Source of the DNA: a virus
Direction: 5' to 3' (one strand)
Length of the DNA: 39,335 nucleotides
Virus record (IMG/VR): IMGVR_UViG_3300035698_011925
Span: 1-39,335 of that record
The notes beneath the pieces were generated by a model. It did no database searches and had not been told where the DNA came from. It was given only the letters and a program-made list of their open reading frames with translations. Positions 15,662 through 25,497 of this stretch are shown piece by piece (positions within the stretch are counted from its first letter, which is position 1; every line of letters begins with the position of its first letter). Position numbers and translations under genes: made by a program.

Positions 15662-18597
15662 TGGGTTTGATAGACTTAACAAGTGATTTAGCAATTGGTG
15701 CAGGAACCAATTTCAGTCAACACGGCGGAAGACACGGTGGAACTGAATCCGGTGGATTGCCACCGCACCCTGATCACTCAGTTTATGATAATTTAGGAGA
15801 AGTTAATTATTTTAGTGGCACGATGGGACTATGAGGCGGAGCAACCTTACCCGAAGGATTCACTTCAAATTTTACTACGTCAAAACTTGCTCCTGATAGT
15901 ACAATGGTATTGCCATCATTAAGACATTCACCTAATCAAATAACATTGACAGGACCATTTGGAAACGAAACATATCAAGATTCGTTAAATACGATTCCGA
16001 TAGCTTCAAACGCTCATGGAAGTGCTTTTATGACCAGTCCTATTTCAACATTTGTAAGTCAATATTCAGTTCCTATAGGATCAGCTACTCATGTTGTAGG
16101 TTCTTATGGATTAGATACTACATCTATAGCTCCGGATGCATACGGAAGTGATTTCATGACTACTCCGATTGCATCGTTTGTAAGTAGATATGCTCCGCCA
16201 ACCACAGTCTCAGTTACTACACCTGACGCAACATATAATACTCCTGCAGTTACTACACCGACCACATATGCTAAAACTCGAAGTGTGTTTGATCATTACG
16301 GTTCAGTATCATTTGGAGATTCTTTACATTGGGTAGACGGTGATGTCAATTTACCGATCAATGACCCAACCACAATTGTTACACGACAATTAGGGCGCAT
16401 AGAAACGCCGCCTGTTTGGCCTACAACAAAAGCATCAATTAAAACATCGTTTCCTACTACAGGACAACCTACATTCAATATTCCTAAACAACACGCGTTA
16501 ACGGGCACCTATGGACTCCAGACACGTACTTTTAATGAAGATGACCCAGATAATCCTTTATGGGAAGGAACGTATTTATCTAATTTTGCGAACCCGATTC
16601 CTGGTACACCATTACAATTTGCAAATTTAAGTATTCCAATAAAGGCTAGTAGATTTTATAATGAAGGTGCAATGAGTCTTCCCACTACAGACATATTTGG
16701 AACTTCGTACGCTACATTAACATCTCCGGGGATTCCGCCAACCACAAAATATGGAACTTATCCAGTTATCGGCAACCTTGTCAAAGAGGCTTATACAGGG
16801 ACATTATCCAAATATGCAGGAACGCATGATTCAGTTATTGGCAGACCAGTTATTAATATGAATAAATATGCGTCAGCCTTCGCTACTCCGGAAAGTGATT
16901 CTTGGAATAATATTCCAATTAACGTACCTTACACACAAGCTCCAGGAGAACTTCAAAAATCATTAGTGGTAGGCGATTTCAACTTGAACACTCAGTTAGG
17001 AAAAGGCTCACCAGATTTTGGTAATTTAGGATTCAGTAAGACAAATAGATATCCGAATGAGCCTTCAGCAGATGCAGGATTTTTACTTGCAAAGTACGCA
17101 GAACCAAATACTCTAGGTACTGGATATAAATACGGGGAACGGTTAAAAGGCGGAGACCGATTGGGCGGATTACTTAGTGACGGTACTGGATTATATGATA
17201 AATTTCCTAAAAGACGTTATGATGGTGGCCTAACAATACCTCAACCATTTATCAACAAAGATATAGGTGATAGATGGGGAATTGACATACTAGGCGATGC
17301 TGATCTAGGAATAGTACGAGGCGGATTAAACACTTCAATTGCACGAACAATCGCAGATGAATTGAGATTAGCACAATTTATATTAACGCCTAAAGGAATT
17401 GTATTCGGCATTAAGCAGTTAGCATTACAAAGATTAAATACGAAATCAGAAACACGAACTTGGAATCCACTTTCAATATTCGGTTCAATCGTTCCTACAA
17501 TCCATGTCAAACGACATGTAGATATTACATTACCAGATTCAGAAATGGCATCGTTCACATCGGGACCTACGGCGTGAGTAAAATCTAAACTCGCCGCATC
17601 TGCACCCGGGGAATCGCTAAATGATAGCAAAACTTCTTTAACCAAACATATAGACAAAGAGAATGCTATAATTGATCTAGCCGGAAGTCCGGGTGGCTTA
17701 TTATCCAGTCTAGATAGTATATTTGGAAAAAATGAGGAACAAAGTAGAAAAATTGATAATTACACTAAAAACATGTGGGACGCCGTTAAAGGTGTCGGAG
17801 ATCAAGGACCACTAGGAAATATAGTGGCCGCACCGGAAGCTACAAAATTAGGCTTTATTTATAGTGATACAACCGCGAATTACGATCTTAGAACTTCTAA
17901 GGTTGACAAGGTAAATGCAATACCATATGGTAGTATTGACGGCAAAGAACCTGGAACTATTGAGGGTAAAGGTGGAATTGTTAAAGATTTCATACCATTC
18001 AAATTTTACGATAAGGTAAATAAAAAGTGGATTATATTCAGAGCATCATTATCAGGCATTTCTGATAGTATTACGCCGGAATGAAATTCTGAAAAATATA
18101 TCGGTCGTCCTGACAAAGTTTATACGTATTTGGGAGTTGATCGAAAAGTCAGTTTTACATTTCAAATATATCCTAAGACAAAACAAGAATTGCCAATCTT
18201 ATGGGAGAAATTGAATTATCTTGTAGGCTTGTGTTATCCGACTTGGGATACGGATTCTAGAATGGTTGCGCCATTTGTTGATCTAACAATAGGTGATATG
18301 TGGAGAGACACTCCCGGAATAATTGAAGGAGTTTCAATCACAGTCGAAGACGAAGGAACTTGGGAATATGACAAACATTTTCAACTTCCTAAATATTTAT
18401 CAGTTAATATAGATTTCACGTACATTGGCAAATACGCTCCGGAGTCTCAGGCATTGCATTATGAGCTTGACTGGATTACTCTAACAGATGATAATCGACC
18501 AGGAACAATAAATAACTATCCGCTACGTAAAGGGAAAAGGGGCGCAAAAGACGGGCCTAATCTTACTGTATTATATGACAAGTTAGGACAAGGATAA
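15661..18597 (+). CDS. large baseplate structural protein, 978 aa, three TGA (Trp)
   Basis: It starts in the TAATG overlap. TGA at 15832, 17575 and 18082 are Trp. The N-terminal two thirds are Gly/Ser/Thr/Pro-rich with imperfect internal repeats: AHGSAFMTSPISTFVSQYS near residue 117 returns as AYGSDFMTTPIASFVSRYA near residue 159. The C-terminal 220 residues form a conserved module (FKFYDKVNKKWIIFRASLSG, SITPE-W-NSEKYIGRPDKVY, FTFQIYPKTKQELPILWEKL, NYLVGLCYP). It is found at the ends of baseplate or tube-initiator proteins of environmental myoviruses, before a gp53-like gene. About 13 Trp are TGG. The exact T4 counterpart is not known. Confidence 0.72.
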
Positions 18598-18899
18598 TGA
18601 AAAGATACATGCATACTAGCATAGGCAAGGATAAGGATAACAATAGAGTATTCAAGCCAACCCTATATCCAAAAATAGATATTGATGACAGAGATACATT
18701 TATATTGACGCGTGACCAGGACAGACTTGATTTGTTAGCATTTAAATATTACAAGGATGTTACGTTATGGTGGATTATAGCAACTGCAAATGATATTACT
18801 CAAGCGAAGTTTTCATTGGACGCCGGAATAGAATTACGCATCCCATCTAATATACAAAAAATATTATCGGATTTAGAACAACTAAATAAAGGGTTTTAA
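18597..18899 (+). CDS. 53: baseplate wedge protein, gp53-like
   Basis: 100 residues, ATG 18597 overlapping the previous stop. The core (FILTRDQDRLDLLAFKYYKD, VTLWWIIATANDITQAKFSL, DAGIELRIPSNIQKILSDLE) is the LysM-like fold of gp53-type wedge proteins. The key signature is RLDLLAFKYY followed by LWWIIATAN and an IPSN turn. It would join the wedge to the hub. It is shorter than T4 gp53 (196 residues) but normal for distant relatives. Both Trp are TGG; it ends with TAA. Confidence 0.82.
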   Translation: MKRYMHTSIGKDKDNNRVFKPTLYPKIDIDDRDTFILTRDQDRLDLLAFKYYKDVTLWWIIATANDITQAKFSLDAGIELRIPSNIQKILSDLEQLNKGF

Positions 18900-18901
18900 T
18901 T

Positions 18902-21334
18902 ATGATTAATCTTGCTCCAATAGATTCAAAAATCAGAGCAGAGTTACACCGTAGGCAAAAAGTGCTGAACAGAGAAAAACCTCCTGTAAATGAAACGCAA
19001 ACAAGTGACGATTCAACTCCTAAAACAGAAATGAATAATATTTTTGTAAAATCAACATGGATGAGAATGTCTTCTTTTATTCAGCCGAAAGATGAACCAG
19101 CAGAAAGTTCTATTAAAACTAGAGTAATTAATGGCGGTTTGCTAAATGATGACCTTTCTTTGAAATACGGATTCGATGATATTTATACTTCCACTCAGAG
19201 TGGCGGAACCCAATTTAAACCGATGCCCGGTGTGACCAGCATAAATGTTGAATTTAAGGGAGCACTTGCATCCTTACGATCAGCAACAATTCAGTGGACT
19301 TGCTGAACACTTGATGATTTAGATTTATATGAACCAAATTTTTTAACAGTCGGCGCAAGTGTACTTTTAGAGTGAGGATACTCTTATGGTAAGACTAATA
19401 TTCCAGTGCTTACTGAGGCTGACTATAGCCTAGATAAAATATATCAAACAATACATAAAAAGGTGATTCAATCAAATGGCACGTATGACGGCCTTGTAGG
19501 CGTAGTTACAAATTTTGAATGGTCAGTGCGAGACGATGGTGGAGTTGATTGTACCACAACTTTAGTTTCAATGGGAATTGATATGTTAAAGCAACAACTA
19601 ATCCCAGAAAATACAACCAACATAGTTTATAACTCGGAAGCAAAAACAACCTCAGTTATACCTACATTTTCAGAATTTATTAAGGATCTTGATGATAAAC
19701 TAACACTCAAAACTCCAGACAAGCCTTCACAGAATACATGAAATAATAGCAATCAAAATATATATTTTTTAGGAGATGGAAAACCTCAATTGTATATGAC
19801 CTGGGGCTGAATAGAGGATAACATTATTAGCAGATTTTTAGGTAATGTCAACCGTGAAAATGAGATAATAAGTTATTTGCGAAGCATTGAGCCGTGGATA
19901 AATGATAAAGGTACACACTTGACAATTGGAGATATAAAAGGTGAGCTAGCGCAAGGTGACAGGAAAAACTTAAAGCCGGATACTGAATTGGCTTATAAAT
20001 CTATCACTATTTCAAATCATAAGGATTTAATATCGCCTAATTTTAAATTTTTCATTTTACCAGGTCAAGTTTCTAAAAATTCATCGGATATTACTAAACA
20101 TACAATTTTACGTGATGCAAAAAGGCTGACTGCTAGCAGGCCTTTTTCTGCGGGAAAATCAACTACCGTACGAGGGAAAGGATACATCAGGAATATATTA
20201 TTCAATTGGGAGTTTTTAATTTCAAATGTTTTTGATAACGCAAATAATATAGATTCTGCATTAACAAAATTATTTCAACTTATGAATGAAAATGTGGGAA
20301 TATGAAATTTAAAATTAATGGCCGCGCCTGAAAATAATGCACGGTTAAAAATAATAGATCAAAATATAGCAGAATATTCACTTAGAGATTTAATCAATAG
20401 TCCTAGTAAATTGGATACTAATAATTGGTCTACAGTTGAAGGGAAATTATTTGTATTTCCAGTTTGGGGTAAAAATAGTATAGTTCTATCACAACAATTA
20501 TCAGGTAAATTACCTTCAGCAATGGCGGTATCTGCGATGTATGCAAATAATAGTTCCAATTCAAGTCCGTCATTACAGGCTGAGGCACTGGCGAAATTGT
20601 CAAAACCAACAGATGATAAATTATTGTCTGAATTAACACGCGGCTACCAACATTCAAGATTTGGGTCGGACTCCGGCTCGCCAAATAGCCAATTCGGAGT
20701 AAACTCAGGGCCAGCATTGCCCGCATATGAATCTAAATCACCTGCAGAACCTGTAGAAACGGCTTCCTTATTTGATATATTAGACGAACAAACAAAAGAA
20801 ATTCAACTACGAGAAGACAGCGTTACTCAATGAAAAATTAACGAATGAAAAAAAGACAAGATCACAAAGTCAGTCTATAGCGTGTGCGGAACTTTAAAGA
20901 ATGGTAGCGGCCTTAAATATTTAGATGTGATGAAATATGTAATGAACGGTGATCCGATTGATTCTGTTAGGAATGACTCTGCACCTCTTATCCCGTTACA
21001 TTTGGACATAGAGTTAGAAGGTATAAGTGGAATTTATCCTGGAAACTGTTTTGCAAGTGATTATGTCCAAAAACGATATAAGGAAAAGGCATTGTTTCAA
21101 ATAATGGGCGCAGAGCATGAATTAGATTCAACCAACTGGAAAGTCACGTTAAACGGACAAATACGAGTTGATACAACTCCTGACACTCCTCCTCCAAAAC
21201 CACCCGCAGATATTGAAGAAACTACCAACGCAGATGAATCTCCATTAACACCTGGCACAGATGATTCTCAATTTGATTTAAAAATTGGGGTCGAACGCAA
21301 AGACTTGAAAATGAATACCACTACTGGAGGATAA
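18902..21334 (+). CDS. baseplate hub protein, 810 aa, seven TGA (Trp)
   Basis: One frame from ATG 18902 to TAA 21332 with TGA at 19304, 19373, 19739, 19808, 20303, 20831 and 20846. This is the richest TGA user in the window, against about nine TGG. The N-terminal part has GVTSINVEFKGALASLRSAT, and the C-terminal part carries PLIPLHLDIELEGISGIYPG, then FQIMGAEHELDSTNWKVTLN. That Gly-Ile-x-Pro-Gly with the late NWKV strand is typical of tail hub proteins (gp27 type) that sit under the tube. A Pro-rich linker (PDTPPPKPPADIEETTNADE) ends the protein. The hub assignment is moderately sure. Confidence 0.68.
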
Positions 21335-21918
21335 TGATGCTGTCAGAAATCAAAGAAAAAATCAATAGAAAAGTCGAGGGAAAATTTACTCAAGTAAATG
21401 AGTTCAAATACGACAATGGCAAATGAGTGAGACCTGATATTTCTTATACCATTTATTATACAGATGACAAGGAGGAATATTTTGTAACAAATACTCCGAT
21501 ACCAAAAATTATTACAAATACACGAACACGAACCTCTTTTTCTCAATATAAAGAAGCGTCACAAGGAGCATTAGCATCTACATTATTTGTTCGACCTCAT
21601 AAGCCGGTACCGACTAAAAAGAATAAAAAGGCTGGGTATTTGTATCGCTACTTTGTAAGACAATACAATAATGAACACGCTCCTATTATTGAAATAAAGG
21701 ACAGCATGTATTCCAAAGACTTGTCGTATTATTTAAAATTGAAGGTTATCTGGCAGATTGTCGGAACTAAACAAAATGTATCAATATATAATTCTGACCA
21801 AATATTGGATGTGCGTAAATTTTTTGATGCTCCAAGATTTGTATTGGATCCGCTAGAAATGTGGCAACATACATTAACAAAAAAAGAGGAGACATTGAAA
21901 AAATTACATCGTTTGTAG
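21334..21918 (+). CDS. virion structural protein, 194 aa
   Basis: It starts at ATG 21334 in the TAATG overlap (a second ATG follows at 21337). TGA at 21424 is Trp (NGK-W-VRPDISYTIYYTDD). A central region is basic (KPVPTKKNKKAGYLYRYFVR), with FVRQYNNEHAPIIEIKDSMY following. It ends with TAG. This is the last gene of the tail operon. Position suggests a baseplate or fibre-attachment protein; no family is recognised with confidence. Confidence 0.7.
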
Positions 21919-21927
21919 CATTTGGTT

Positions 21928-21942
21928 AATACTTATAATAAA
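21928..21942 (+). promoter_or_regulatory. possible late-type promoter motif before polymerase
   Basis: AATACTTATAATAAA resembles the late motif with C for T in the core. It is close to the start of the polymerase gene (14 bases), so the match may be chance. Confidence 0.3.
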
Positions 21943-21955
21943 GGTTATATAAAAT

Positions 21956-23251
21956 ATGGTTATAGTGGAAACACCAAAACAATTTGAGATATTCAAAAAG
22001 TGCGCATTTGAGCATGATTGGATAATTGTACCTATTTTATCAGATACCAAAATACACCCTATTATCAATTCATTATGTGGATTATATATTAGAATCATAG
22101 ATGGTGATGATTATTTACTTCCGTTCACCCACACCGAATCATTGAACCTATCATTAGATTATCTGAATGAATTGAACATTGATAATACTAAATATATTTT
22201 TGATAAAAAGGAGATGATTCATATCTTCAATTTTAAAAATATGGTCGATGTTAATTTATTGCACTACATGAGAACAAATCATGCGCTAGAAATTGACCAT
22301 CTAACAACACCGTCACATCAATTTTTCCATGTCAAGTATTATAAACTGAAAAACGTCAACCGGGTAATCCCGCTTATAAAACACCTTGAATATTGTCGAT
22401 TATTAGCAAGTGAGATGGAACGCTTCATTGATATGACATTTTACAATAAATTGTACAATAATGAAATTATACAAAATTTAGTGAACATGGAAGCTCCTGG
22501 GTTATATACAACAGATGGAGTGCTGTATAGCAATTATAATATGTTTACGGTAACCGGACGAGCCTCAAACAGGTACGGTGGAGTTAATTTTTCAGCACTG
22601 AATAAAAAGGACGAAACTCGTAACAAATACGTTTCAAGATTTGAAAACGGATATTTAGTAGATTTTGATTATAGTGCAAATCATTTAAAAATTATAGCCG
22701 GTTTAGTTGATTATACGTTTCCAGAATCACCGCATGAATATTTGGGTAAAATGTACTTTGAAACCGAAAAATTGACACCGGAACAATATTCAGAGTCTAA
22801 AACTCTGTCATTTAAATTATTATACGGCGGAATTCCGGAAGACCTTGAAAAAATAGAGTTTTTTAGAAAAGTCAATATGTATATACGAAAACTGTGGAAG
22901 ACGTACAAGAAACAAGGTTATATTGAATCACCTCTTACTAAAAAACGATTATATGCTGAAAACTTAGGAAAAATGAGTTCTCAAAAATTATTTAATTATT
23001 TATTACAGTTAGTTGAATTTGAGGAAATGCAACCTATATTCTTACAAATAAACGAATACCTAGATAATAAAAAATCAAAATTTATATTATATTTGTATGA
23101 TTCGATGCTATTTGATTTCAATAGTGATGATACGACTGAAATTCTTTTTGATTTGAAGGCGATATTAGAATTTGGAAACAAAGATGTAACTGCAAAGATG
23201 GGTAAAAATTACGGAGAGATGAAAAATATTGATAATTATTTTTATCAATAG
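21956..23251 (+). CDS. family A DNA polymerase, polymerase domain only
   Basis: 431 residues, ATG 21956 behind AAAGG. Pol A motifs: motif A is DFDYSANHLKIIAGL near residue 236, with the metal-binding Asp kept but His where Pol I has the steric-gate Glu. Motif B is SKTLSFKLLYGG near residue 282, keeping the Lys, Phe and Tyr of the O helix. Motif C is LYLYDSMLFDF near residue 380, with YDS in place of HDE. FTVTGRASNRYGGVNFSAL before motif A is the Pol A TGR segment. The N-terminal 150 residues look like a degenerate exonuclease domain without catalytic acids (inference). T4 uses family B gp43, so this is a replacement. Both Trp are TGG. Confidence 0.85.
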   Translation: MVIVETPKQFEIFKKCAFEHDWIIVPILSDTKIHPIINSLCGLYIRIIDGDDYLLPFTHTESLNLSLDYLNELNIDNTKYIFDKKEMIHIFNFKNMVDVNLLHYMRTNHALEIDHLTTPSHQFFHVKYYKLKNVNRVIPLIKHLEYCRLLASEMERFIDMTFYNKLYNNEIIQNLVNMEAPGLYTTDGVLYSNYNMFTVTGRASNRYGGVNFSALNKKDETRNKYVSRFENGYLVDFDYSANHLKIIAGLVDYTFPESPHEYLGKMYFETEKLTPEQYSESKTLSFKLLYGGIPEDLEKIEFFRKVNMYIRKLWKTYKKQGYIESPLTKKRLYAENLGKMSSQKLFNYLLQLVEFEEMQPIFLQINEYLDNKKSKFILYLYDSMLFDFNSDDTTEILFDLKAILEFGNKDVTAKMGKNYGEMKNIDNYFYQ

Positions 23252-23274
23252 TTATATATAAATAGGAGACAGTT

Positions 23275-23601
23275 ATGAAGTTAGACAACGAATATTGGGA
23301 TGAATTAGTAGATAGCATATTAGTGGAATGGGCATATAAAGTCAATGATGGCAAGCCAGACCCAGAAAATCTAGGACACCAATTGACATTGAGGGAAATT
23401 TTAAAAGATTTTGGTTGGGAGCATCATGTTATAAATGAATTTATTACTGCCATGATCGAAGGTCCAAAAGAGGTTATTGCTGAAGATGTCAAGGAAGAAG
23501 TTGAAGTTGAGGAAAAAGTTGAAGTTGAGGAAAAAGTTGAAGTTGAGGAAGTTGAGGAAGTCGAAGAAAAATTGGAAGACGAACCCGACTCAGAGGAGTA
23601 A
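23275..23601 (+). CDS. small protein with acidic repeat tail, 108 aa
   Basis: ATG 23275 behind AGGAGA. The N-terminal 65 residues (WDELVDSILVEWAYKVNDGK, PDPENLGHQLTLREILKDFG) form a compact helical domain seen in other environmental T4-like phages. The C-terminal 40 residues are almost only Glu and Val in VEVEEK units, encoded by an 18-base tandem repeat. The acidic tail could mimic DNA or bind a basic partner. Three TGG Trp, no TGA. It ends with TAA just before the next start. Confidence 0.75.
   Translation: MKLDNEYWDELVDSILVEWAYKVNDGKPDPENLGHQLTLREILKDFGWEHHVINEFITAMIEGPKEVIAEDVKEEVEVEEKVEVEEKVEVEEVEEVEEKLEDEPDSEE
23500..23550 (+). repeat. 18-base tandem repeat coding for VEVEEK
   Basis: Two full units GTTGAAGTTGAGGAAAAA at 23500 and 23518, then a partial third unit and degenerate GTTGAGGAA units up to about 23571. 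It lies inside the acidic tail of the gene at 23275 and could vary in copy number by slippage. Confidence 0.85.
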
Positions 23602-23604
23602 ACA

Positions 23605-23724
23605 ATGATCGTATTCAGTCGATTGGCAAAAAAATATAATCTTAGTTCTGACTATTTAGGTCAGTTAATTTCGGGCAAAAAAAAAGTATATAAACAATGA
23701 ACATTGTTAGAAAGGAGTATATAA
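23605..23724 (+). CDS. mini helix-turn-helix-like protein, 39 aa, TGA (Trp)
   Basis: ATG 23605 behind GAGGAG. The product MIVFSRLAKKYNLSSDYLGQ, LISGKKKVYKQ-W-TLLERSI has the look of a small helix-turn-helix: a helix, the turn NLSS, a recognition helix DYLGQLISGKKK, and a terminal Trp packing residue. The TGA at 23698 is that Trp. The stop TAA overlaps the next ATG (TAATG) and the region contains the next gene's AAAGGAG. It may regulate or bind DNA; this rests on pattern only. Confidence 0.55.
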
Positions 23725-24131
23725 TGCGCTCTCAGCTATTATGCACCTTTACCACCAAAGAAATGATGAACGATGCTATTGATTTAATCATTGGCTATCA
23801 CACGGTTTTATTTAATAAAATCTATGTTTTTGATAACTCCGAAGAACCTGACCAATTAATTTGCACATACAATATTGAGCAAACTGATGAGGATTTTTTG
23901 ACGAATACAAACACAATTTCATTACATAGGAAAAAACAAACTAATACCCTGTACACAATCAACAGCCTGAATGAAATAATCAGGCAAAAGAATAATGGAG
24001 TGCTTGACAAGTCATATTCGATAGATTGAACAGAATTTCAGAATAGCTTGTTATTAACTACAAAAAATGGTTTTAAACAGATACACACAAAAATTCACAC
24101 AATTGTCAACACCACTGAATGGCAAACTTAA
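23724..24131 (+). CDS. conserved phage hypothetical protein, 135 aa
   Basis: I start at ATG 23724, which has AAAGGAG 9 bases upstream and overlaps the previous stop; an upstream in-frame ATG at 23697 lacks a good site. The N-terminus (MRSQLLCTFTTKEMMNDAID) and the segment NTISLHRKKQTNTLYTINSL look like a conserved phage family seen near replication genes in marine T4-like phages, without known role. TGA at 24027 is Trp (SID-W-TEFQNS); a TGG Trp follows near the end. It stops at TAA before the early promoter at 24145. Confidence 0.75.
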
Positions 24132-24144
24132 ATTAAATAAATCC

Positions 24145-24173
24145 TTGACTTGTCAGGGATTTTTTTTTATATT
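24145..24173 (+). promoter_or_regulatory. early sigma70-type promoter
   Basis: TTGACT, 17 bases, TATATT, followed by GAGGAGG and the gene at 24191. It is the first promoter of the early accessory operon. Confidence 0.85.
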
Positions 24174-24190
24174 GTGTGAGGAGGTTATGA

Positions 24191-24757
24191 ATGATAAATT
24201 ATGAATATATAAACGATTCAATAAAGTACTATGAGCAGTGCGGTTTTGAACGTATAGAAGTGCCATGGACTGTTTCTGAGTATGTTAGTGGCATAACACG
24301 ACCTCCAGGCGTTGACCCGCATCAACTACGAAACGGAGAATGTTTAGTTGCATCAGGTGAACAATCGTTCCTTGATTTGTATCTCAAAAAACATCTTCCA
24401 TTAGGACAATTTCAAGCGGTAACGCCATGTTTCAGGCCTGATACAATTGATGCCTTGCATTGTGAACATTTCATGAAAAATGAATTGATAAAAACGGATG
24501 TGGTAACTAAGGAAGCACTCGCCGAATTGGTGCATCATGCTCACCAATTTTTTATGAAATATTTTGAAAGAGTTGATTGGGAAGAAACTGATGATGGATT
24601 TGACTTGACATATGGTGGCTCCGAACGTAAAGATGGCGGTTACGAACTTGGCAGTTATGGAATCAGAAAATCAGAATTTTTAACATGGATATATGGTACA
24701 GGGTGTGCTGAGCCAAGATTATCACGAATATTGGAGATTAAAAATGGGTTATCATAA
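24191..24757 (+). CDS. class II aminoacyl-tRNA synthetase-like core protein, 188 aa
   Basis: ATG 24191 behind GAGGAGG. The sequence has class II synthetase marks. GEQSFLDLYLKKHLPLGQFQ leads to TPCFRPDT (residues 78-85), which matches motif 2 (an Arg followed by an acid). YGTGCAEPRLSR (168-179) matches motif 3, with its Arg in a Gly-rich turn. ELGSYGIR lies just before. There is no anticodon-binding domain and the protein is far smaller than real synthetases, so it may be an amino-acid ligase or tRNA-modifying paralogue. Trp synthetase is class I, so it does not explain the TGA code. All three Trp are TGG. Confidence 0.65.
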   Translation: MINYEYINDSIKYYEQCGFERIEVPWTVSEYVSGITRPPGVDPHQLRNGECLVASGEQSFLDLYLKKHLPLGQFQAVTPCFRPDTIDALHCEHFMKNELIKTDVVTKEALAELVHHAHQFFMKYFERVDWEETDDGFDLTYGGSERKDGGYELGSYGIRKSEFLTWIYGTGCAEPRLSRILEIKNGLS

Positions 24758-24986
24758 ACGAGAAATACCACGTGGAAAATACAAAGAATTTTCAAAAGTC
24801 GTTGAGGAATATTACGAGCTATTGGATGCATATGAACAACAAGATGCCATACTCCAACTATGTGAAATGGCAGATTTGATCGGGGCAATTGAGGGATACG
24901 CAATAAATGAATTTGGAATAGAGTTGGAAGACTTGATAAAATTTAAGAACAAGACGAATGAAGCATTTATAGAAGGTGATAGATAA
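24744..24986 (+). CDS. MazG-like nucleotide pyrophosphohydrolase, 80 aa
   Basis: I choose ATG 24744, with GGAG upstream, overlapping the end of the previous gene by 14 bases. The motif EEYYELLDAYEQQDAILQLC, then EMADLIGAIEGYA, follows the MazG pattern of ExxE...ExxD acids that bind Mg2+ and cleave nucleoside triphosphates to monophosphates. The family is frequent in phages, where it may clean up nucleotides or alter stringent signals. It has no tryptophan. It ends with TAA in a TAATG overlap. Confidence 0.72.
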   Translation: MGYHKREIPRGKYKEFSKVVEEYYELLDAYEQQDAILQLCEMADLIGAIEGYAINEFGIELEDLIKFKNKTNEAFIEGDR

Positions 24987-25126
24987 TGAAAAAACTGAAA
25001 TGGGCCTTCATGTATATCAGGCATTGGTTTTGGAAAATTGACAAGCCGTATGAACAGAAAAAACGATTTACGCCATGTGAAGGTTGTCAGGAAGATTGGA
25101 AAATAATTAGAGGAGATTATGATTAA
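24986..25126 (+). CDS. small Trp-rich basic protein, 46 aa
   Basis: It starts in the TAATG overlap. The product MKKLKWAFMYIRHWFWKIDK, PYEQKKRFTPCEGCQEDWK has a CEGC pair that could bind a metal and four tryptophans, all TGG. The N-terminus may be membrane-associated (basic and aromatic). No family is recognised. Its stop TAA overlaps the next gene's start region (25119). Confidence 0.6.
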   Translation: MKKLKWAFMYIRHWFWKIDKPYEQKKRFTPCEGCQEDWKIIRGDYD

Positions 25127-25325
25127 ACTATCAGATTTAAAACCATACGATTCATTGACATTCAGAAACAACCGAGTGTACCTTACGTATGCCGGTTCTA
25201 TTTGGGATACCCATAACGAAGATTTTACATCCAAGAAAAATATAAAATTTGACATCGTTCGTGTAGAACGAGACGGAAAAATTTTATTTGAAGATGAAGA
25301 ATATAGGAGATTACACGATGGATAA
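25119..25325 (+). CDS. hypothetical early protein, 68 aa
   Basis: ATG 25119 behind GAGGAGA, overlapping the previous stop. Small beta-rich protein (MIKLSDLKPYDSLTFRNNRV then YLTYAGSIWDTHNEDFTSKK) with one TGG Trp, ending in TAA. Unknown function, part of the early operon. Confidence 0.65.
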   Translation: MIKLSDLKPYDSLTFRNNRVYLTYAGSIWDTHNEDFTSKKNIKFDIVRVERDGKILFEDEEYRRLHDG

Positions 25326-25494
25326 GAAAACAAACTCAGCAGAATTTTATCATGATGAGCATGAAGATTACTTGCAAGAGCAAGCTATGTGGAATTGGCT
25401 CGAAAAATGGTGGTGGACATTGATTCCGCTTCTGCCAATTTTAATCATGGCAATACCTGCTATGATTGTTCTTACAATATTGTTTAAAAATTAG
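25318..25494 (+). CDS. small membrane protein with WWW motif, 58 aa
   Basis: I choose ATG 25318, which has AGGAGA upstream and overlaps the previous stop. After an acidic head (AEFYHDEHEDYLQEQAM) come NWLEKWWWTLIPLLPILIMA and IPAMIVLTILFKN, one membrane helix with a Trp collar. All five tryptophans are TGG, which in this phage marks early genes. Unknown role. It ends with TAG four bases before the next promoter. Confidence 0.68.
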   Translation: MDKKTNSAEFYHDEHEDYLQEQAMWNWLEKWWWTLIPLLPILIMAIPAMIVLTILFKN

Positions 25495-25497
25495 TAC

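Noticed and set aside
17773-18597. Separate genes starting at internal ATGs after TGA codons, such as 17773 and 18130
   Set aside because: They lack ribosome sites and are smooth continuations of the upstream frame once TGA is Trp.
23245-23262. Late promoter motif before 23275 (TTATATATAAATAGG)
   Set aside because: It lies too close to the start codon and the match runs into the ribosome site, so it is probably leader sequence.
23500-23571. CRISPR array
   Set aside because: The repeats are contiguous without spacers and code for an acidic protein tail.
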